Source of the DNA: Paenibacillus sp. J2TS4
GTDB taxonomy: Bacteria > Bacillota > Bacilli > Paenibacillales > NBRC-103111
DNA length: 64,000 nucleotides
NCBI RefSeq assembly: GCF_018403245.1
Contig: NZ_BOSH01000007.1
Span: forward strand, 62,001 to 126,000
Direction: 5' to 3'
Shown here: one piece after another, positions 16,572 to 26,362 of the stretch
How positions within the stretch are numbered: the stretch's first letter is position 1
Layout: each line of letters opens with the position of its first letter
Position numbers and translations under genes: made by a program
The notes under the pieces: generated by a model
Told to the model about the DNA's origin: nothing
The model's input: only the letters and a program-made list of their open reading frames with translations
Databases searched by the model: none

Positions 16572-17549
16572 CTACCACAATGCGTTTTCGCTGTTGATTT
16601 TCTTGATGATATAGTTGGTCGACAGTACTAGAATAAACCCGACGACGGATTGATACAGACCAACGGCGGCGCTCATTCCGACATCGCCTAAATCACGCAG
16701 CGAACGATAAACATAAGTGTCGATAACATCGGTCGTCGTATACAGGAAGCTGGAGTTGTTCGGAATGAAATAGAACAGTCCGAAATCGGCCCGGAACATC
16801 CCGCCTACGGCGATGATAAACAAAATGATAATGAGCGGCGTCAGCAGCGGCAGCGTAATGCGGAAGACCATCTGGAACTTGGAGGCTCCATCAATTTTGG
16901 CCGCCTCATAATAGGTGGGATTGATACCTATAATGCCCGCATAATAGATGAGCGTGGAGAAGCCTACCGCCTTCCACAGCTGGACTCCGTTAAGCAAATA
17001 CGGCCATTTGTCCGCCTCCTGATACCATTGGACCGGATCCCACCCGAAGGAGAGGAACAAATGGTACAAGAACCCTTTCTCATGCTCCAGAAAAGCCAGG
17101 GTAATGTAACCGACAACTACCCAGGATAAGAAATATGGGAAGAACAAAGCCGTTTGGTACACCTTCACAAACCGTCCAGACACCTCATTCATCAGCACGG
17201 CGAGAATGAGTGCAGCCGTGGTTGTAATAATAATGAAGCCGAGGTTATAGAGAACCGTATTTCGGGTAATTTGGAAAGCGGCCTCCGAAGAGAAGAAAAA
17301 CTTGAAGTTGTTTAAGCCGTTCCACTCACTTCCAAAAATCCCGAGATCAAAGCGATACTGTTTAAAAGCAACGATCAAGCCAATGAGCGGCAAATAGTTG
17401 ATCACAAGCTTAATTAGAATTCCGGGCAAGGAAAGAAAAAGCAGTTCTTTATTTCTTTTGAACTGCTCCCACTCTCGGGCCAGCTTGCCGCGGGGCCGGG
17501 AACGCAGTGGTACCGCTTGCGGCGTTCCGCCTGATGTTGGTTTATCCAT
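16572..17549 (-). CDS. Carbohydrate ABC transporter permease (LplB type)
   Basis: From ATG 17549 this is a 325-residue permease with a basic N-terminal cytoplasmic tail of about 35 residues rich in Arg and Lys, then six hydrophobic helices. The coupling loop is YEAAKIDGASKFQMVFRITLPLLTPLIIILFI. A TTGGGGTGAAATT ribosome site supports the start; a longer frame begins 24 bases upstream. It is the first transport gene after the AraC regulator at 17886-20243 and pairs with the 15673-16557 permease. Confidence 0.92.
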   Translation of the reverse strand: MDKPTSGGTPQAVPLRSRPRGKLAREWEQFKRNKELLFLSLPGILIKLVINYLPLIGLIVAFKQYRFDLGIFGSEWNGLNNFKFFFSSEAAFQITRNTVLYNLGFIIITTTAALILAVLMNEVSGRFVKVYQTALFFPYFLSWVVVGYITLAFLEHEKGFLYHLFLSFGWDPVQWYQEADKWPYLLNGVQLWKAVGFSTLIYYAGIIGINPTYYEAAKIDGASKFQMVFRITLPLLTPLIIILFIIAVGGMFRADFGLFYFIPNNSSFLYTTTDVIDTYVYRSLRDLGDVGMSAAVGLYQSVVGFILVLSTNYIIKKINSENALW

Positions 17550-17701
17550 AATTTCACCCCAAGTCATAAGCAAATTTCAGCTTCTGTACGAACTATAGCG
17601 GAGCCGCCCGGAAAACGAAACTGGAAAGATCGTACTTTTGTTCTGAAAGGGACTGCTCATTTTGTACTTTACTGCTCAATAGCGACAATTAGGGGCTTGA
17701 A

Positions 17702-17859
17702 GCCGGCTATTTCAAGGGAATTAGCCGGCAATCATATCCATTCGTCTAAACACCAAACAAAAAAAGGCCGACGATTTTCAGCCTTTGATCTTATGCTTGA
17801 TGACTCCAAGGAAACCTTGGGGAACCGGAAATAGCCGTCCGGCATAAGTCCGGACGGCT
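17702..17859 (-). terminator. Three tandem hairpins after the AraC regulator gene
   Basis: The gap 17574-17885 holds three stem-loops. AGCCGTCCGG/CCGGACGGCT (17833-17859, 10 bp) lies closest to the regulator stop. AAAGGC/GCCTTT (17763-17786) is followed on the minus strand by TTTTTGTTTGG, the best terminator of the three. GCCGGCTA/TAGCCGGC (17702-17729) is the third. The promoter for the permease operon should lie between 17550 and 17700; no clear -35/-10 pair was found. Confidence 0.7.
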
Positions 17860-17885
17860 TTATATTCTATTTAATGGCAACGCCT

Positions 17886-20243
17886 CTAATTGTGCCCGAG
17901 CAAGCTTCTCTTCAAACGGTATTCCCGCGGTGTCGTTCCGTATTTGCTCTTGAACAGCTTGAAGAAATGACTTTGGGTACGATACCCGATACGCTCCATC
18001 ACTTCGTTGATGCTGTAATCTTCCCCTTCCAGCAATTCCAGAGCCTTGTTCAGCCTTACGTTATGGATATACTCCGTTACGGTGACGGATGTATTGGCTT
18101 TGAACAGCCTCCCGACATATGCCGATGACATCTTAAGCATGGAGGAAATGCTCTGCAGGCTGAGATCCATGTCCATATAGTGGGTATCTATCAATTCGCG
18201 AATCGTATCCACCAGCGCATCCTTCTTCTCCTCACTGGAGGATTGCCGATGCTCCTCCAGATTGGCGAACATCTTAAGGAACTGGTCGCGGACTTCCTCC
18301 AGCGTTTCGGCGTCCAGTACCCGGCGATACCCGTCCTGCCAGTCCATATCGACGGGAAGCAGACGGTTATTGTTAATCTCCATAATTGTGCCGCGAATGA
18401 CAACAAGAAGGTGAAGAATCCAATGCTGGATGTTCTCGATATTGGAACGGGCGGCCTGGTCCAACAGCTCGTCCAAATCGGCGGCAAGAGCTTCTGTTCG
18501 CATGGCCTTCAGGTTTTCCGTAAGCCTCTTCTCCAAATCGGCCGTATTCGGGAAGGTATCGCTGCCCGCTTTCTCCCGGATCCGTTCCAGAGTAATCACC
18601 GAGCGCTTGCCGAACACCATCCGGTAAGCCGCACTGCGCAAAGCCTCACCATATCGCGAAGTCCATTCCCGATAATCGGCGGCGGGCTGGCTTATCGCCA
18701 CGGTGAGAGACAAGCGGTACAGCCGGTGCAAGGTCTCTTGAACCTCCTCGAGAGCAGGGACCAGCCCATCCATAAGCTCCGACTCCATTCCCGCCCCGCT
18801 GACGAGCAGGGTGAATTGATCGTTCTTCATATCGACGAATTCCACCGGTGCCAGACTCGACAGCAATTCTTCCGAAATATTGCCGACCGCGAACGAGAGC
18901 AGTCTTCTATCGGCGGAAGACAGCTGTAAATATTGTTCGTAGTCATCGATTTTCATAACGATAAGCACATAAGGACCGGACTCGGCAATACGGAGCTGCC
19001 CGTCGGCGATCCATTGCCGGAAGGTCTGCTCATTCTCGGCCGTGCTGTCCAGGATAAGCTTCCGCAGCTGATAATTGATAACGATCGATCGTTTGGCATC
19101 CCGGTCCCGTTCATACTCGTCCATTTTCCGGAAAACATGGGTGTGCAGCTGGGAAAGATACTTCATCTCGTCCTGGACTCCAGTGCGCATTCCGGCAAAC
19201 ATCGACTGCGGAACCTGCTTTAATTGCTTCAGAATGTTCTCCAGAGGACCGTAAAGCCTTCGTGAGACCGGAAACGCGACAATGAGCGATAGCAGCAGGA
19301 ATAGAACGGTGATGAGGATAAAATGCCCCCGCATTTGATAAATGCTGCCGAGCACAGCCTCATAGGGCCGTATGCTGACAATGGTCCAGCCGTATACATC
19401 CGTATGCATGTAGCTGGCCAGGTGAGAGCTGTCTTGGATCGTGCGGACAAATTGCCCGAAGCTTCCCGGCTGGTCGGTCAGCAGAGCTTCCCCTAATTCG
19501 TCCGGATCAATCGCCGGCGGAAGCTGATTGCGGGTGTAATATTCGCCCCTATCATTGACGATCACAATGCTGTTCTCCCCGTAGCCGCTAAGCCCGTTCA
19601 GCATCTCCAGATTGTCGAACAGCCATTCCGGCTTGACGACCAGAATAACCATGCTGGAGGAGTGATCCGCCGGGGATTCTTCCGAACCGTACATTAAATA
19701 GCCGAACAAATCGATGCTGGATACTTTACCTTCCGCGCTTGAATCTTTATCGTAGCTGATAGGAATGAGCTGCAGGCGGCGGACGGAATCGCTTGTATGC
19801 AGGAACCGGTCGAACCGTTCTCTCTCCCCATTGGCATTCTGCTGGAACAAGGAGTCCGTCGAATAGTATTTTTCTGTATTAGCGTTATAAATAATAATCG
19901 AATGCAAAAAGGACGTGGAAGAAACCAGCTTCTCCAGCTTCAGCATCTTGGAGGGCAGCTCGAAGATGTTCTCGTCCCGCCCGTATAATAAAGCTACCAT
20001 ATCGGTGTCCAGATAGACGGATTTGGCCAGATTCTCCACCATTTCATTCATGGACATAATGTTATAGTTAATCTGCGCCAATATTTTCCGATCGGCTTCC
20101 GATTGGATTTTCAAAGCGGTATCCCGGGAGTTCATATACAAAATAATAGAGAAAATCGTCACCAAAACGAAAGGAATGGTAAGCACCGCCAGCAAAATCC
20201 GGCGTAAATATTTTCGGGATCTGTACATACGAATGATGTTCAC
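17886..20243 (-). CDS. Membrane-anchored AraC-family regulator with extracellular sensor
   Basis: The 785-residue protein has a membrane helix near the N-terminus (RRILLAVLTIPFVLVTIFSIIL), a large extracellular sensor region, and a second membrane helix (about 280-300, HFILITVLFLLLSLIVAFPVS). A long cytoplasmic region follows, then a C-terminal AraC domain with SLQSISSMLKMSSAYVGRLFK and INEVMERIGYRTQSHFFKLFK. Such one-component regulators are typical partners of Paenibacillus polysaccharide-utilisation transporters. I chose GTG 20243 because GGAGGG lies seven bases upstream; the longer frame lacks a site. It precedes the 14003-17549 importer on the same strand and probably activates it. Confidence 0.92.
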   Translation of the reverse strand: MNIIRMYRSRKYLRRILLAVLTIPFVLVTIFSIILYMNSRDTALKIQSEADRKILAQINYNIMSMNEMVENLAKSVYLDTDMVALLYGRDENIFELPSKMLKLEKLVSSTSFLHSIIIYNANTEKYYSTDSLFQQNANGERERFDRFLHTSDSVRRLQLIPISYDKDSSAEGKVSSIDLFGYLMYGSEESPADHSSSMVILVVKPEWLFDNLEMLNGLSGYGENSIVIVNDRGEYYTRNQLPPAIDPDELGEALLTDQPGSFGQFVRTIQDSSHLASYMHTDVYGWTIVSIRPYEAVLGSIYQMRGHFILITVLFLLLSLIVAFPVSRRLYGPLENILKQLKQVPQSMFAGMRTGVQDEMKYLSQLHTHVFRKMDEYERDRDAKRSIVINYQLRKLILDSTAENEQTFRQWIADGQLRIAESGPYVLIVMKIDDYEQYLQLSSADRRLLSFAVGNISEELLSSLAPVEFVDMKNDQFTLLVSGAGMESELMDGLVPALEEVQETLHRLYRLSLTVAISQPAADYREWTSRYGEALRSAAYRMVFGKRSVITLERIREKAGSDTFPNTADLEKRLTENLKAMRTEALAADLDELLDQAARSNIENIQHWILHLLVVIRGTIMEINNNRLLPVDMDWQDGYRRVLDAETLEEVRDQFLKMFANLEEHRQSSSEEKKDALVDTIRELIDTHYMDMDLSLQSISSMLKMSSAYVGRLFKANTSVTVTEYIHNVRLNKALELLEGEDYSINEVMERIGYRTQSHFFKLFKSKYGTTPREYRLKRSLLGHN

Positions 20244-20377
20244 GTCAATTCCCTCCGCGACCATTATCACTGAAAATGTTATTGAATTCAAAAGCTCAGG
20301 ATAAGGGCATCGTGTTAACAATATACAGCTGCATTATTGATCTGGTACTGTCTGAAAGCTTCCATCCCATTGCATCG

Positions 20378-22249
20378 TCAAAACGGAAAAAAGACGGGAA
20401 GCAGCAGCACCATAAGAATGCCGATCAACAGCTGCAGGGGCAATCCGATTTTGACGTAATCCCCGAAGGAATACCCTCCTGACGCCATCACCAGAGCATT
20501 GGTCGGCGAAGCGACCGGAGTGGCGAATGCCATGCTGGCGGCCAAAGAAACCGCGAACAAGAACGGATAAGGGCTGATTCCCATTTGGATGGCGGCCGTT
20601 GCCGCTATAGGTGCGAAGAGAACCGCCGTTGCCGTGTTGCTAATAAATAAGGTCAGGAACGACGTGACAAAATAAATTCCTGCCAACAGGACGAGTGGAC
20701 CGAATCCGCCTAAGCCTTGCACCAAGCTTTCGGAAATATATTGGGCGGCCCCGGTTTTCTCCAGAGCGCTCGACATCGGGATCATTCCGGCAATGAGGAC
20801 GATGCTTTCCCAGTTAATTGTGTTGTAGGCCTCCTGCATATTCCTCAAGCAGCCGGTAGCGACCATCAGGATCGCGGCCAGCATGACGGTAATGACTGCC
20901 GGAAACACTTCAAGCGTCATCAGAATGAGCATCATCAGCATGATTCCTGCGGCTACAGGCGCTTTATGATTCCTCGTCATGGTGCCGGCCTCTTCCATCG
21001 GCTGTCCTACAACGACAAAGTCGGTCGTTTCCCGGGAAAGCCACTGGATCTTCTGCCAAGCTCCCTGGACGAGCAGGGCATCGCCGAAGCGCATCTTTTC
21101 TTCATTCAGATTATGCAGAATGTACTTTCCCTTCCGCATAATCCCCAGTATATTCAGACCGTATTTCTCCCGAAAACCGGATTCCTGGATACGCTGATTA
21201 ATAAATTTGGAATCGGGGGTAAGCAGAACTTCCGCGATTCCTCCCTCCTGCGACAAAAGCGTCCCGGTTTCGTTCCGGTTCATCCGTTCGGTTTGCTGCG
21301 GGTCCATCAGCTCGAGACCGCATGAATCGGCAAAATGCTTCACCTGCTCCATCGATCCCCGGACGTATAAAATATCATCCGGCTGAATGACCGTTCGCGG
21401 ACCGGCTATTTCTGGGGCAAGCGACTTGAAGAATGGATTTTTACGCGACTGCTTTCGCCGAACCTCCAGGATATGTACACCGTATTTGGACGGAATCTCC
21501 AGATCAAGCAGCGATTTTTGCGTTATTCCCGCATCCTGCCGTACTCTCACCCGGAACAGGTTCTGGGCCAGCTGATAATGTTTGGCCAGTTCCTGCATCG
21601 AACGCCGGCGGGGTTCCTTGTCCGCCCCCTCCGCATTTTTCGTGCCGAGAAACAGCTTCGTCAACCCGATTAATAGGATCATCCCGATAATTAAAGCTGC
21701 CAATCCTATAGGGGTAAAGGCGAAAAAAGACAGCTTCTCATATCCGAATCGGGTCAGCGTCTCGCTTATGACCAGATTTGGCGGAGTTCCGATAAGCGTC
21801 AAGGTCCCCCCCAGGCTGCTGGCAAAAGCAAGCGGCATCAGGAGACGCGCCGGGCTCATCCCGATTTCGGCCGCCAGACTGACTACAATCGGCAGCATAA
21901 CCGCAACCGTACCCGTGTTGCTGATAAACGCGCTAAGCAGCGCTGTAACGGCCATGACCATCAGCAGCAGCCGCATTTCATGGGGTCCGGCCAGTTTCAA
22001 TAACTGCTGACTGGCCATCCGGGCTAGTCCGGTCTGGAAAATCCCGCCCCCCACCACAAATAATCCAATCATCATCACTACAACCGAGTTGGAAAAGCCG
22101 GCCAGAGCTTCTCCGGGCGTCAATATCCCCAGCAGCACCAAGACCACCAACGAGCAAAGCGCGACCAAATCGGAGCGCACCTTCCCGATAATAAAAAGAA
22201 TCGAAGCGGCACCCAAAAGCAGCAGGGTCACGATCATTTGCGCATTCAA
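20378..22249 (-). CDS. SLC13-family permease with TrkA-C (RCK-C) domains
   Basis: This approximately 623-residue membrane protein belongs to the SLC13/ArsB-type anion permeases. Two hydrophobic halves, each with conserved SNT motifs (FISNTGTVAVMLP, FISNTATAVLFAP) and re-entrant-loop sequences, flank a hydrophilic middle. That middle contains two TrkA-C-like domains (about 210-300 and 330-410). Relatives carry sulfate or di/tricarboxylates; the ligand here is not predictable. GGGGAGG sits at 22259-22265, too close to ATG 22258, so TTG 22249 (nine-base spacing) is my start; ATG 22258 or ATG 22237 are alternatives. A structured repeat lies 190 bases upstream. Confidence 0.88.
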   Translation of the reverse strand: MNAQMIVTLLLLGAASILFIIGKVRSDLVALCSLVVLVLLGILTPGEALAGFSNSVVVMMIGLFVVGGGIFQTGLARMASQQLLKLAGPHEMRLLLMVMAVTALLSAFISNTGTVAVMLPIVVSLAAEIGMSPARLLMPLAFASSLGGTLTLIGTPPNLVISETLTRFGYEKLSFFAFTPIGLAALIIGMILLIGLTKLFLGTKNAEGADKEPRRRSMQELAKHYQLAQNLFRVRVRQDAGITQKSLLDLEIPSKYGVHILEVRRKQSRKNPFFKSLAPEIAGPRTVIQPDDILYVRGSMEQVKHFADSCGLELMDPQQTERMNRNETGTLLSQEGGIAEVLLTPDSKFINQRIQESGFREKYGLNILGIMRKGKYILHNLNEEKMRFGDALLVQGAWQKIQWLSRETTDFVVVGQPMEEAGTMTRNHKAPVAAGIMLMMLILMTLEVFPAVITVMLAAILMVATGCLRNMQEAYNTINWESIVLIAGMIPMSSALEKTGAAQYISESLVQGLGGFGPLVLLAGIYFVTSFLTLFISNTATAVLFAPIAATAAIQMGISPYPFLFAVSLAASMAFATPVASPTNALVMASGGYSFGDYVKIGLPLQLLIGILMVLLLPVFFPF

Positions 22250-22440
22250 AAAAGCCATCCTCCCCAGATTCAAATCTCTAATCGTGTATTAATTAATAGT
22301 AGGGGTCAAACCAGGCCCCCTCGTGAAGTAACTCCATAAGTGAAGTTCTCGGTTATGGCCGAACACGGATTTCTACCAGCTTCGGAGTGACGCTTAAAGA
22401 CAATCCTCGACAATTTCCCAGGAAATATAGACAAAATTCA

Positions 22441-22514
22441 AGCCCCGCTTCCCACCATTTGGAAAGGGGGCCCTTCATGAGTTTACCATAATCCCGTCAT
22501 GGCCGGGTAGCCAT
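22441..22514 (-). repeat. Structured leader repeat, copy 2
   Basis: This is the partner of 13649-13723, again in minus orientation upstream of a minus-strand gene (the SLC13 permease). Covarying differences are limited, but the hairpin arms CCCC-CTTTCC and GGGAAG-CGGGG are kept. See the copy 1 entry. Confidence 0.6.
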
Positions 22515-22691
22515 TTTCCGTTAAATAACGCGACTATTGTACCTCCCATTTATTTAAATACAGGACTATCGACGGAGATTCAAAAAGGTGGTATGATGAA
22601 AAAAAAGTCCGAAACTGTCGGATGTTTTATATAAATTGAACTAAAGAATTCATAGATCGTGGAGTGGAGAAAGAAAGATGCTTCCAGGGCG

Positions 22692-22995
22692 AGTTTTGGC
22701 TTTGTATTCCTACCATCCGATGGCCCATCCATATAGAAGGAATCTGTTGTTTCGGGGTCCCCGAAAAGTAATGTATAAACCTTTTTCGAAGCAAAGTCAG
22801 GGGGATCGACCGCGCTTAGAGGAGGGTTTAGACGCCGACCGTGTTACGGTGCGGACGGATTTCACTACGAAGCTCATCTTCACTTTTTGGGGAAGGAGTA
22901 TGATGTTTGAAGCTTCGGAGGCACTTTCCTTCGGAACGGAACGATCCCTTTCTTTAGTGCCACTTTCTATTCTACAGGAAAGGAGAGGCGTTTCC
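22692..22995 (+). repeat. Dispersed intergenic repeat, copy B, in leader of GreA-like gene
   Basis: This copy carries the two blocks seen at 431-538, with about 190 additional bases between them, including the hairpin TTTCGGGG-T-CCCCGAAA (22747-22763). Block 2 ends in GGAAAGGAG, which provides the ribosome site of the downstream gene at 23000. A frame running through it (22678-23097) has no plausible protein character, so I treat the region as leader or repeat DNA. Confidence 0.5.
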
Positions 22996-22999
22996 TCCC

Positions 23000-23506
23000 A
23001 TGCCGGAGCACGGGTCTTGCGCGCCAAGATTTGCCATGGACAGTCGAACCGCAGAACAAATTCGAACCCGCCTGATCGATCAGCTAGTCTTTTTTGACGA
23101 GCAGCAGATGAGTGTGCTCGATACCTATTTTCCGTCTGCTTCTACTGAACCGCAAGAACGATCCGCCACTGTCGCATGGATGGATCAGTACGTATCCGAA
23201 CTGGAGCAAATTGTCTTCGGGCTTGCGGGGAATTCACCCGACCTGCCTCCCAAGGTGCTGATCGGGAGTACGGTTACTTTGCGGCAGCCTGCCGATAACG
23301 AAAGAAAGACGTACAAGATCTGCCTGCCTGATGACGCGGATCCGAGCACCGGAAACTTATCCTTTCTCTCCCCAATCGGTATGCAGTTACTGCTGGCTTC
23401 TCTAAATGAAACCGTTCATTTACCGGCCTTGCCCGGAGTAAGCGAGACGATGACCGATTCGATCATTTCCGACATCCGGTTTGAGGAAGAAGAATTAAGA
23501 AAGTGA
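23000..23506 (+). CDS. GreA/GreB-family protein with short N-terminal domain
   Basis: The 168-residue protein ends in a GreA/GreB C-terminal (FKBP-like) domain. VLIGSTVTLRQPADNERKTYKICLPDDADPSTGNLSFLSPIGMQLLLA (about 83-131) follows the family pattern GS-V-V...Y-IVGP-EADP--G-IS--SPIG-ALLG. The N-terminal part is only about 75 residues and lacks a long continuous coiled coil with an acidic tip, unlike standard GreA (about 158 residues). It may therefore bind RNA polymerase without stimulating transcript cleavage, as some Gre-like proteins do. AAAGGAGAGG lies 11 bases before ATG 23000; ATG 23036 is an alternative. It stands alone, with a GAGCCGT/ACGGCTC hairpin at 23524-23544 beyond it. Confidence 0.75.
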   Translation: MPEHGSCAPRFAMDSRTAEQIRTRLIDQLVFFDEQQMSVLDTYFPSASTEPQERSATVAWMDQYVSELEQIVFGLAGNSPDLPPKVLIGSTVTLRQPADNERKTYKICLPDDADPSTGNLSFLSPIGMQLLLASLNETVHLPALPGVSETMTDSIISDIRFEEEELRK

Positions 23507-23666
23507 GCATTGTTCGTGAAGAGGAGCCGTCCAAGGAACGGCTCTTATACAGTCAAGCATTATACGTCCAATCCCTGCTCGCCGTACTTTTCGGTTGTAC
23601 GGAACACGCTGCATTTGAGAAACACAAAATGACTGGGGATAATAGGGTTACTAACTGTCTCACAGG

Positions 23667-24950
23667 TTATTCCTCCAGATCATCCGCGAGACGAATGCCG
23701 CTGAATTGCCACCTTTGCTCCGGAAGGAGATAATGGCGGAAGGTTGGTCGGATATGGCCTGCGGGCGTTATGCAGGAACCTCCCCGCAATACCATCCGAT
23801 TGCTCATATACTTGCTATTATATTCTCCGAGCAGCCCCTTGGAGCGCTTATTTCCCGGGTAGGGAAGGTGAGGACTCATCGTCCACTCCCACACATCGCC
23901 GTATCCTTGCAACAGTAGCTCACCATGTGAACTGCTAGGGGGAGCTGGATGAAAGAAGCCGGACTCTGCGAGGTTCCCTTCCATCCGAACCGGTGCGAAC
24001 GCGATCTCCCATTCTGCCTCGGTCGGCAGCCTGCGGCCGGCCCACCGCGCGTAAGCATCCGCTTCATAATAACTCACGTGACAGACGGGCTCGTCCAATT
24101 CCAGCTCCTGCATGCCGGACAACGTAAAGTTCCACCAATCGCCGTCCCTTTTCTCCCAATACAGGGGGGCTTCCCAGCCGTGCTTTTGCACGCACTCCCA
24201 GCCTTCGGCCAGCCACAGCCTCGATTGCTTATAGCCTCCGTCCTCCACAAACTGCAAATATTCGCCGTTCGTTACCGGCTGCGAGGCCAGTTGGTATCCT
24301 CCTTGCCATACTTTATGTCTGGGCCGTTCGTTATCGAAGACGAAACCCGGCCCGTCATTACCGATCTCCGCCTGCCCTTCCTCGAACCGATGCCAGGTCA
24401 AATAAGGAAGGACCCGCAAACCGGTCTCCTTGCGCTCCCGGTAAACCGGCTTTAACGGATCGACGGAATAGTTGTACTTGATGTCTGCCACAAGCCGCTC
24501 CTGATGCCGCTGCTCATGATTTAATCCAAGCTCAAGATAAGGAGTTATCCACACAAGCCGTTCCTCATCAACCGTGCCCAGCAACTCCATAATGCTGCGG
24601 TCCACATACTGGCGATAGCGATAAATTTCCTCTACGGTCGGACGCAGACCAAATCCTTGAGGCGGTGCATGAAAATCTCCGAATAATCCGGAAGGAAAAA
24701 GCGATATGTAACTGTGATCATACAGCTCGTAACGTTCCATATATCTTTGCAGCACGAAGGCTTCAAAAAACCACGTCGTATGGGCCAAATGCCATTTGGG
24801 AGGACAGACCTCCCCCATAGCTTGCACTACATAATCCTCCGCTTTCAGCGGATCTGCCAACCGTTCCGTCGTTGCCCGGATTAACGCATACTTCTCCTGC
24901 AGCCATCTTCCGGGCGCAAAGCTCGCTTCGGTGCGCTTAGCGTATTCCAT
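23667..24950 (-). CDS. egtB: EgtB-like nonheme iron sulfoxide synthase
   Basis: The 427-residue protein has a DinB-like helical N-terminal domain and a C-terminal FGE-sulfatase (formylglycine-generating-type) domain. This is the EgtB arrangement: iron-dependent C-S bond formation between hercynine and cysteine or gamma-glutamylcysteine in ergothioneine synthesis. Iron-ligand motifs PPKWHLAHTTWFFE and LGLNHEQRHQE (HxxxHxE) are intact. The C-terminal half shows PVTNGEYLQFVEDGGY, AGRRLPTEAEWE and VLRGGSC. I chose ATG 24950 with AGGAGG just upstream; a longer frame exists. No egtD methyltransferase is adjacent, so the substrate is uncertain; a partner may be elsewhere. Confidence 0.85.
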   Translation of the reverse strand: MEYAKRTEASFAPGRWLQEKYALIRATTERLADPLKAEDYVVQAMGEVCPPKWHLAHTTWFFEAFVLQRYMERYELYDHSYISLFPSGLFGDFHAPPQGFGLRPTVEEIYRYRQYVDRSIMELLGTVDEERLVWITPYLELGLNHEQRHQERLVADIKYNYSVDPLKPVYRERKETGLRVLPYLTWHRFEEGQAEIGNDGPGFVFDNERPRHKVWQGGYQLASQPVTNGEYLQFVEDGGYKQSRLWLAEGWECVQKHGWEAPLYWEKRDGDWWNFTLSGMQELELDEPVCHVSYYEADAYARWAGRRLPTEAEWEIAFAPVRMEGNLAESGFFHPAPPSSSHGELLLQGYGDVWEWTMSPHLPYPGNKRSKGLLGEYNSKYMSNRMVLRGGSCITPAGHIRPTFRHYLLPEQRWQFSGIRLADDLEE

Positions 24951-25080
24951 AATCCTCCTCCTTCTCTTAAGAGCTAGTTCCTCGTTCTTTTTAGCGGCAT
25001 CCGCCCCTAATCGTAATCTGCATCTGTTCCTGTTGTTATCTACATCCATAAGGTGGTCCTTGTACACAAGGCCAGTATTT

Positions 25081-26169
25081 CTATTCTATTTCGCTTCGCT
25101 TGTCCTCGCGGGAAGGTTTAGCGGACTTGGTTTTGTCCATATAATGGTTGACAACCCGATCCAGCCTTGTTATCTGACAGCCGTAATCGTACATCGTAGC
25201 GGCCACCAAGATGACCCGAGACAGCTGCTCTTCATCCAGCGAGCGGTTTTTCATCATCTCTTGTAAAAAGGACTCGCTGCTCGCTTCCGAACGATTCGGA
25301 ACCGTTCCCTCCACTTTAAGCTTCCCTTCAAATTTCAACTGCACCAGCTCATGATGCTTGATCAATTCCTCCATTTGCCGGTCAAATCGTTCATCCATGG
25401 AGCTGTCCGCCAAATGAACATAATAACGGCCGATCGTTTCCTGCAGGTCTAATCCTTTTCTGAGCGTTCGGAGCATTTGTTTGTAGACGAGAAGCAGGCG
25501 CGCATCATTTAGCGTCCGTTTGCCGCGCTTGCCGCGTTTGCCCAGCTTTTTGCGCTCTTCCTCGAACATCTCATAGATGTCCTCCAGCTTGTGCAGTGCC
25601 TTCAGCATTTCTTCCCTCTGCTTTTTGTAGACCGATTCCTTGATCTTATCGAATATGGAATTGCGGAGCAGAAGCGAAAGCCGGCTAAAGACCGATTGAA
25701 CCTGCTTAAGAAAATGCTTTTCATGCTGAGGCGGAAAAAAAGCTATGTTGACAAGGAAGGCCGAGCCAATCCCGATCATAATGATTAGAAACCGGTTAAC
25801 GGCAAAAGACCAGTGGACGGACGCGTCCCCCGCCACATCCATAATAGCGATGACGGTTACCAGAGTCAGGCCGATGGTGGACTCCATTTTTAATTTAAGA
25901 CAAATCATGATGACGACAATACAAATCATGCCAATCGCAATCGGCTCGTTACTAAAAAATAGCCCCGCCAACAGGGCGAGCCCCGCACCCAGCACATTCG
26001 TCCGCACCTGATCGCGAATGTGTCTCCAGGATCGGTATATGGAAGGCTGCATTGTAAGGATAGCGGCAACCGCTCCAATAAGAGCAGGAGTTAATTCCAT
26101 CAGCGCACAGATGTACAGTGCCAGAGTGACGGCGACCCCGGTTTTAAGCACCCGCGCCCCCAGTTCCAT
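25081..26169 (-). CDS. FUSC / aromatic acid exporter-family membrane protein
   Basis: The 362-residue protein has six to seven hydrophobic segments in its first 150 residues (ALYICALMELTPALIGAVAAILTMQPSIYRSWRHI and onward), the pattern of the ArAE_1/DUF939 family. A charged, coiled-coil-rich cytoplasmic half of about 200 residues follows (KLGKRGKRGKRTLNDARLL within it). AAGGGGGA precedes ATG 26169 at eight bases. Family members are proposed to export aromatic acids, but most Gram-positive examples are uncharacterised. It is 130 bases downstream of no other gene and probably monocistronic. Confidence 0.85.
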   Translation of the reverse strand: MELGARVLKTGVAVTLALYICALMELTPALIGAVAAILTMQPSIYRSWRHIRDQVRTNVLGAGLALLAGLFFSNEPIAIGMICIVVIMICLKLKMESTIGLTLVTVIAIMDVAGDASVHWSFAVNRFLIIMIGIGSAFLVNIAFFPPQHEKHFLKQVQSVFSRLSLLLRNSIFDKIKESVYKKQREEMLKALHKLEDIYEMFEEERKKLGKRGKRGKRTLNDARLLLVYKQMLRTLRKGLDLQETIGRYYVHLADSSMDERFDRQMEELIKHHELVQLKFEGKLKVEGTVPNRSEASSESFLQEMMKNRSLDEEQLSRVILVAATMYDYGCQITRLDRVVNHYMDKTKSAKPSREDKRSEIE

Positions 26170-26362
26170 CGTTAGGTTCCCCCTTGTTTCTGTCTGTGGA
26201 GAGTTTTTATTTACCTATTATTCCCAGAGCTTCAAGCTCTTCTTCCTATTATACGATTTGGGGATCGTTTGGCAAAGCGGGCTTTTGGCATTACGTCCTT
26301 TGACCCTTATTTCTAGGCCCCTGGACGGTTAATACAGGCGGCCAGGCCCTTCAGGAAGCCAC

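Noticed and set aside
22678..23097. 139-codon frame with a fair ribosome site (GGAGTGGAG)
   Set aside because: The sequence is made of the dispersed repeat also found at 431-538, where the frame is not kept, and it overlaps the GreA-like gene.
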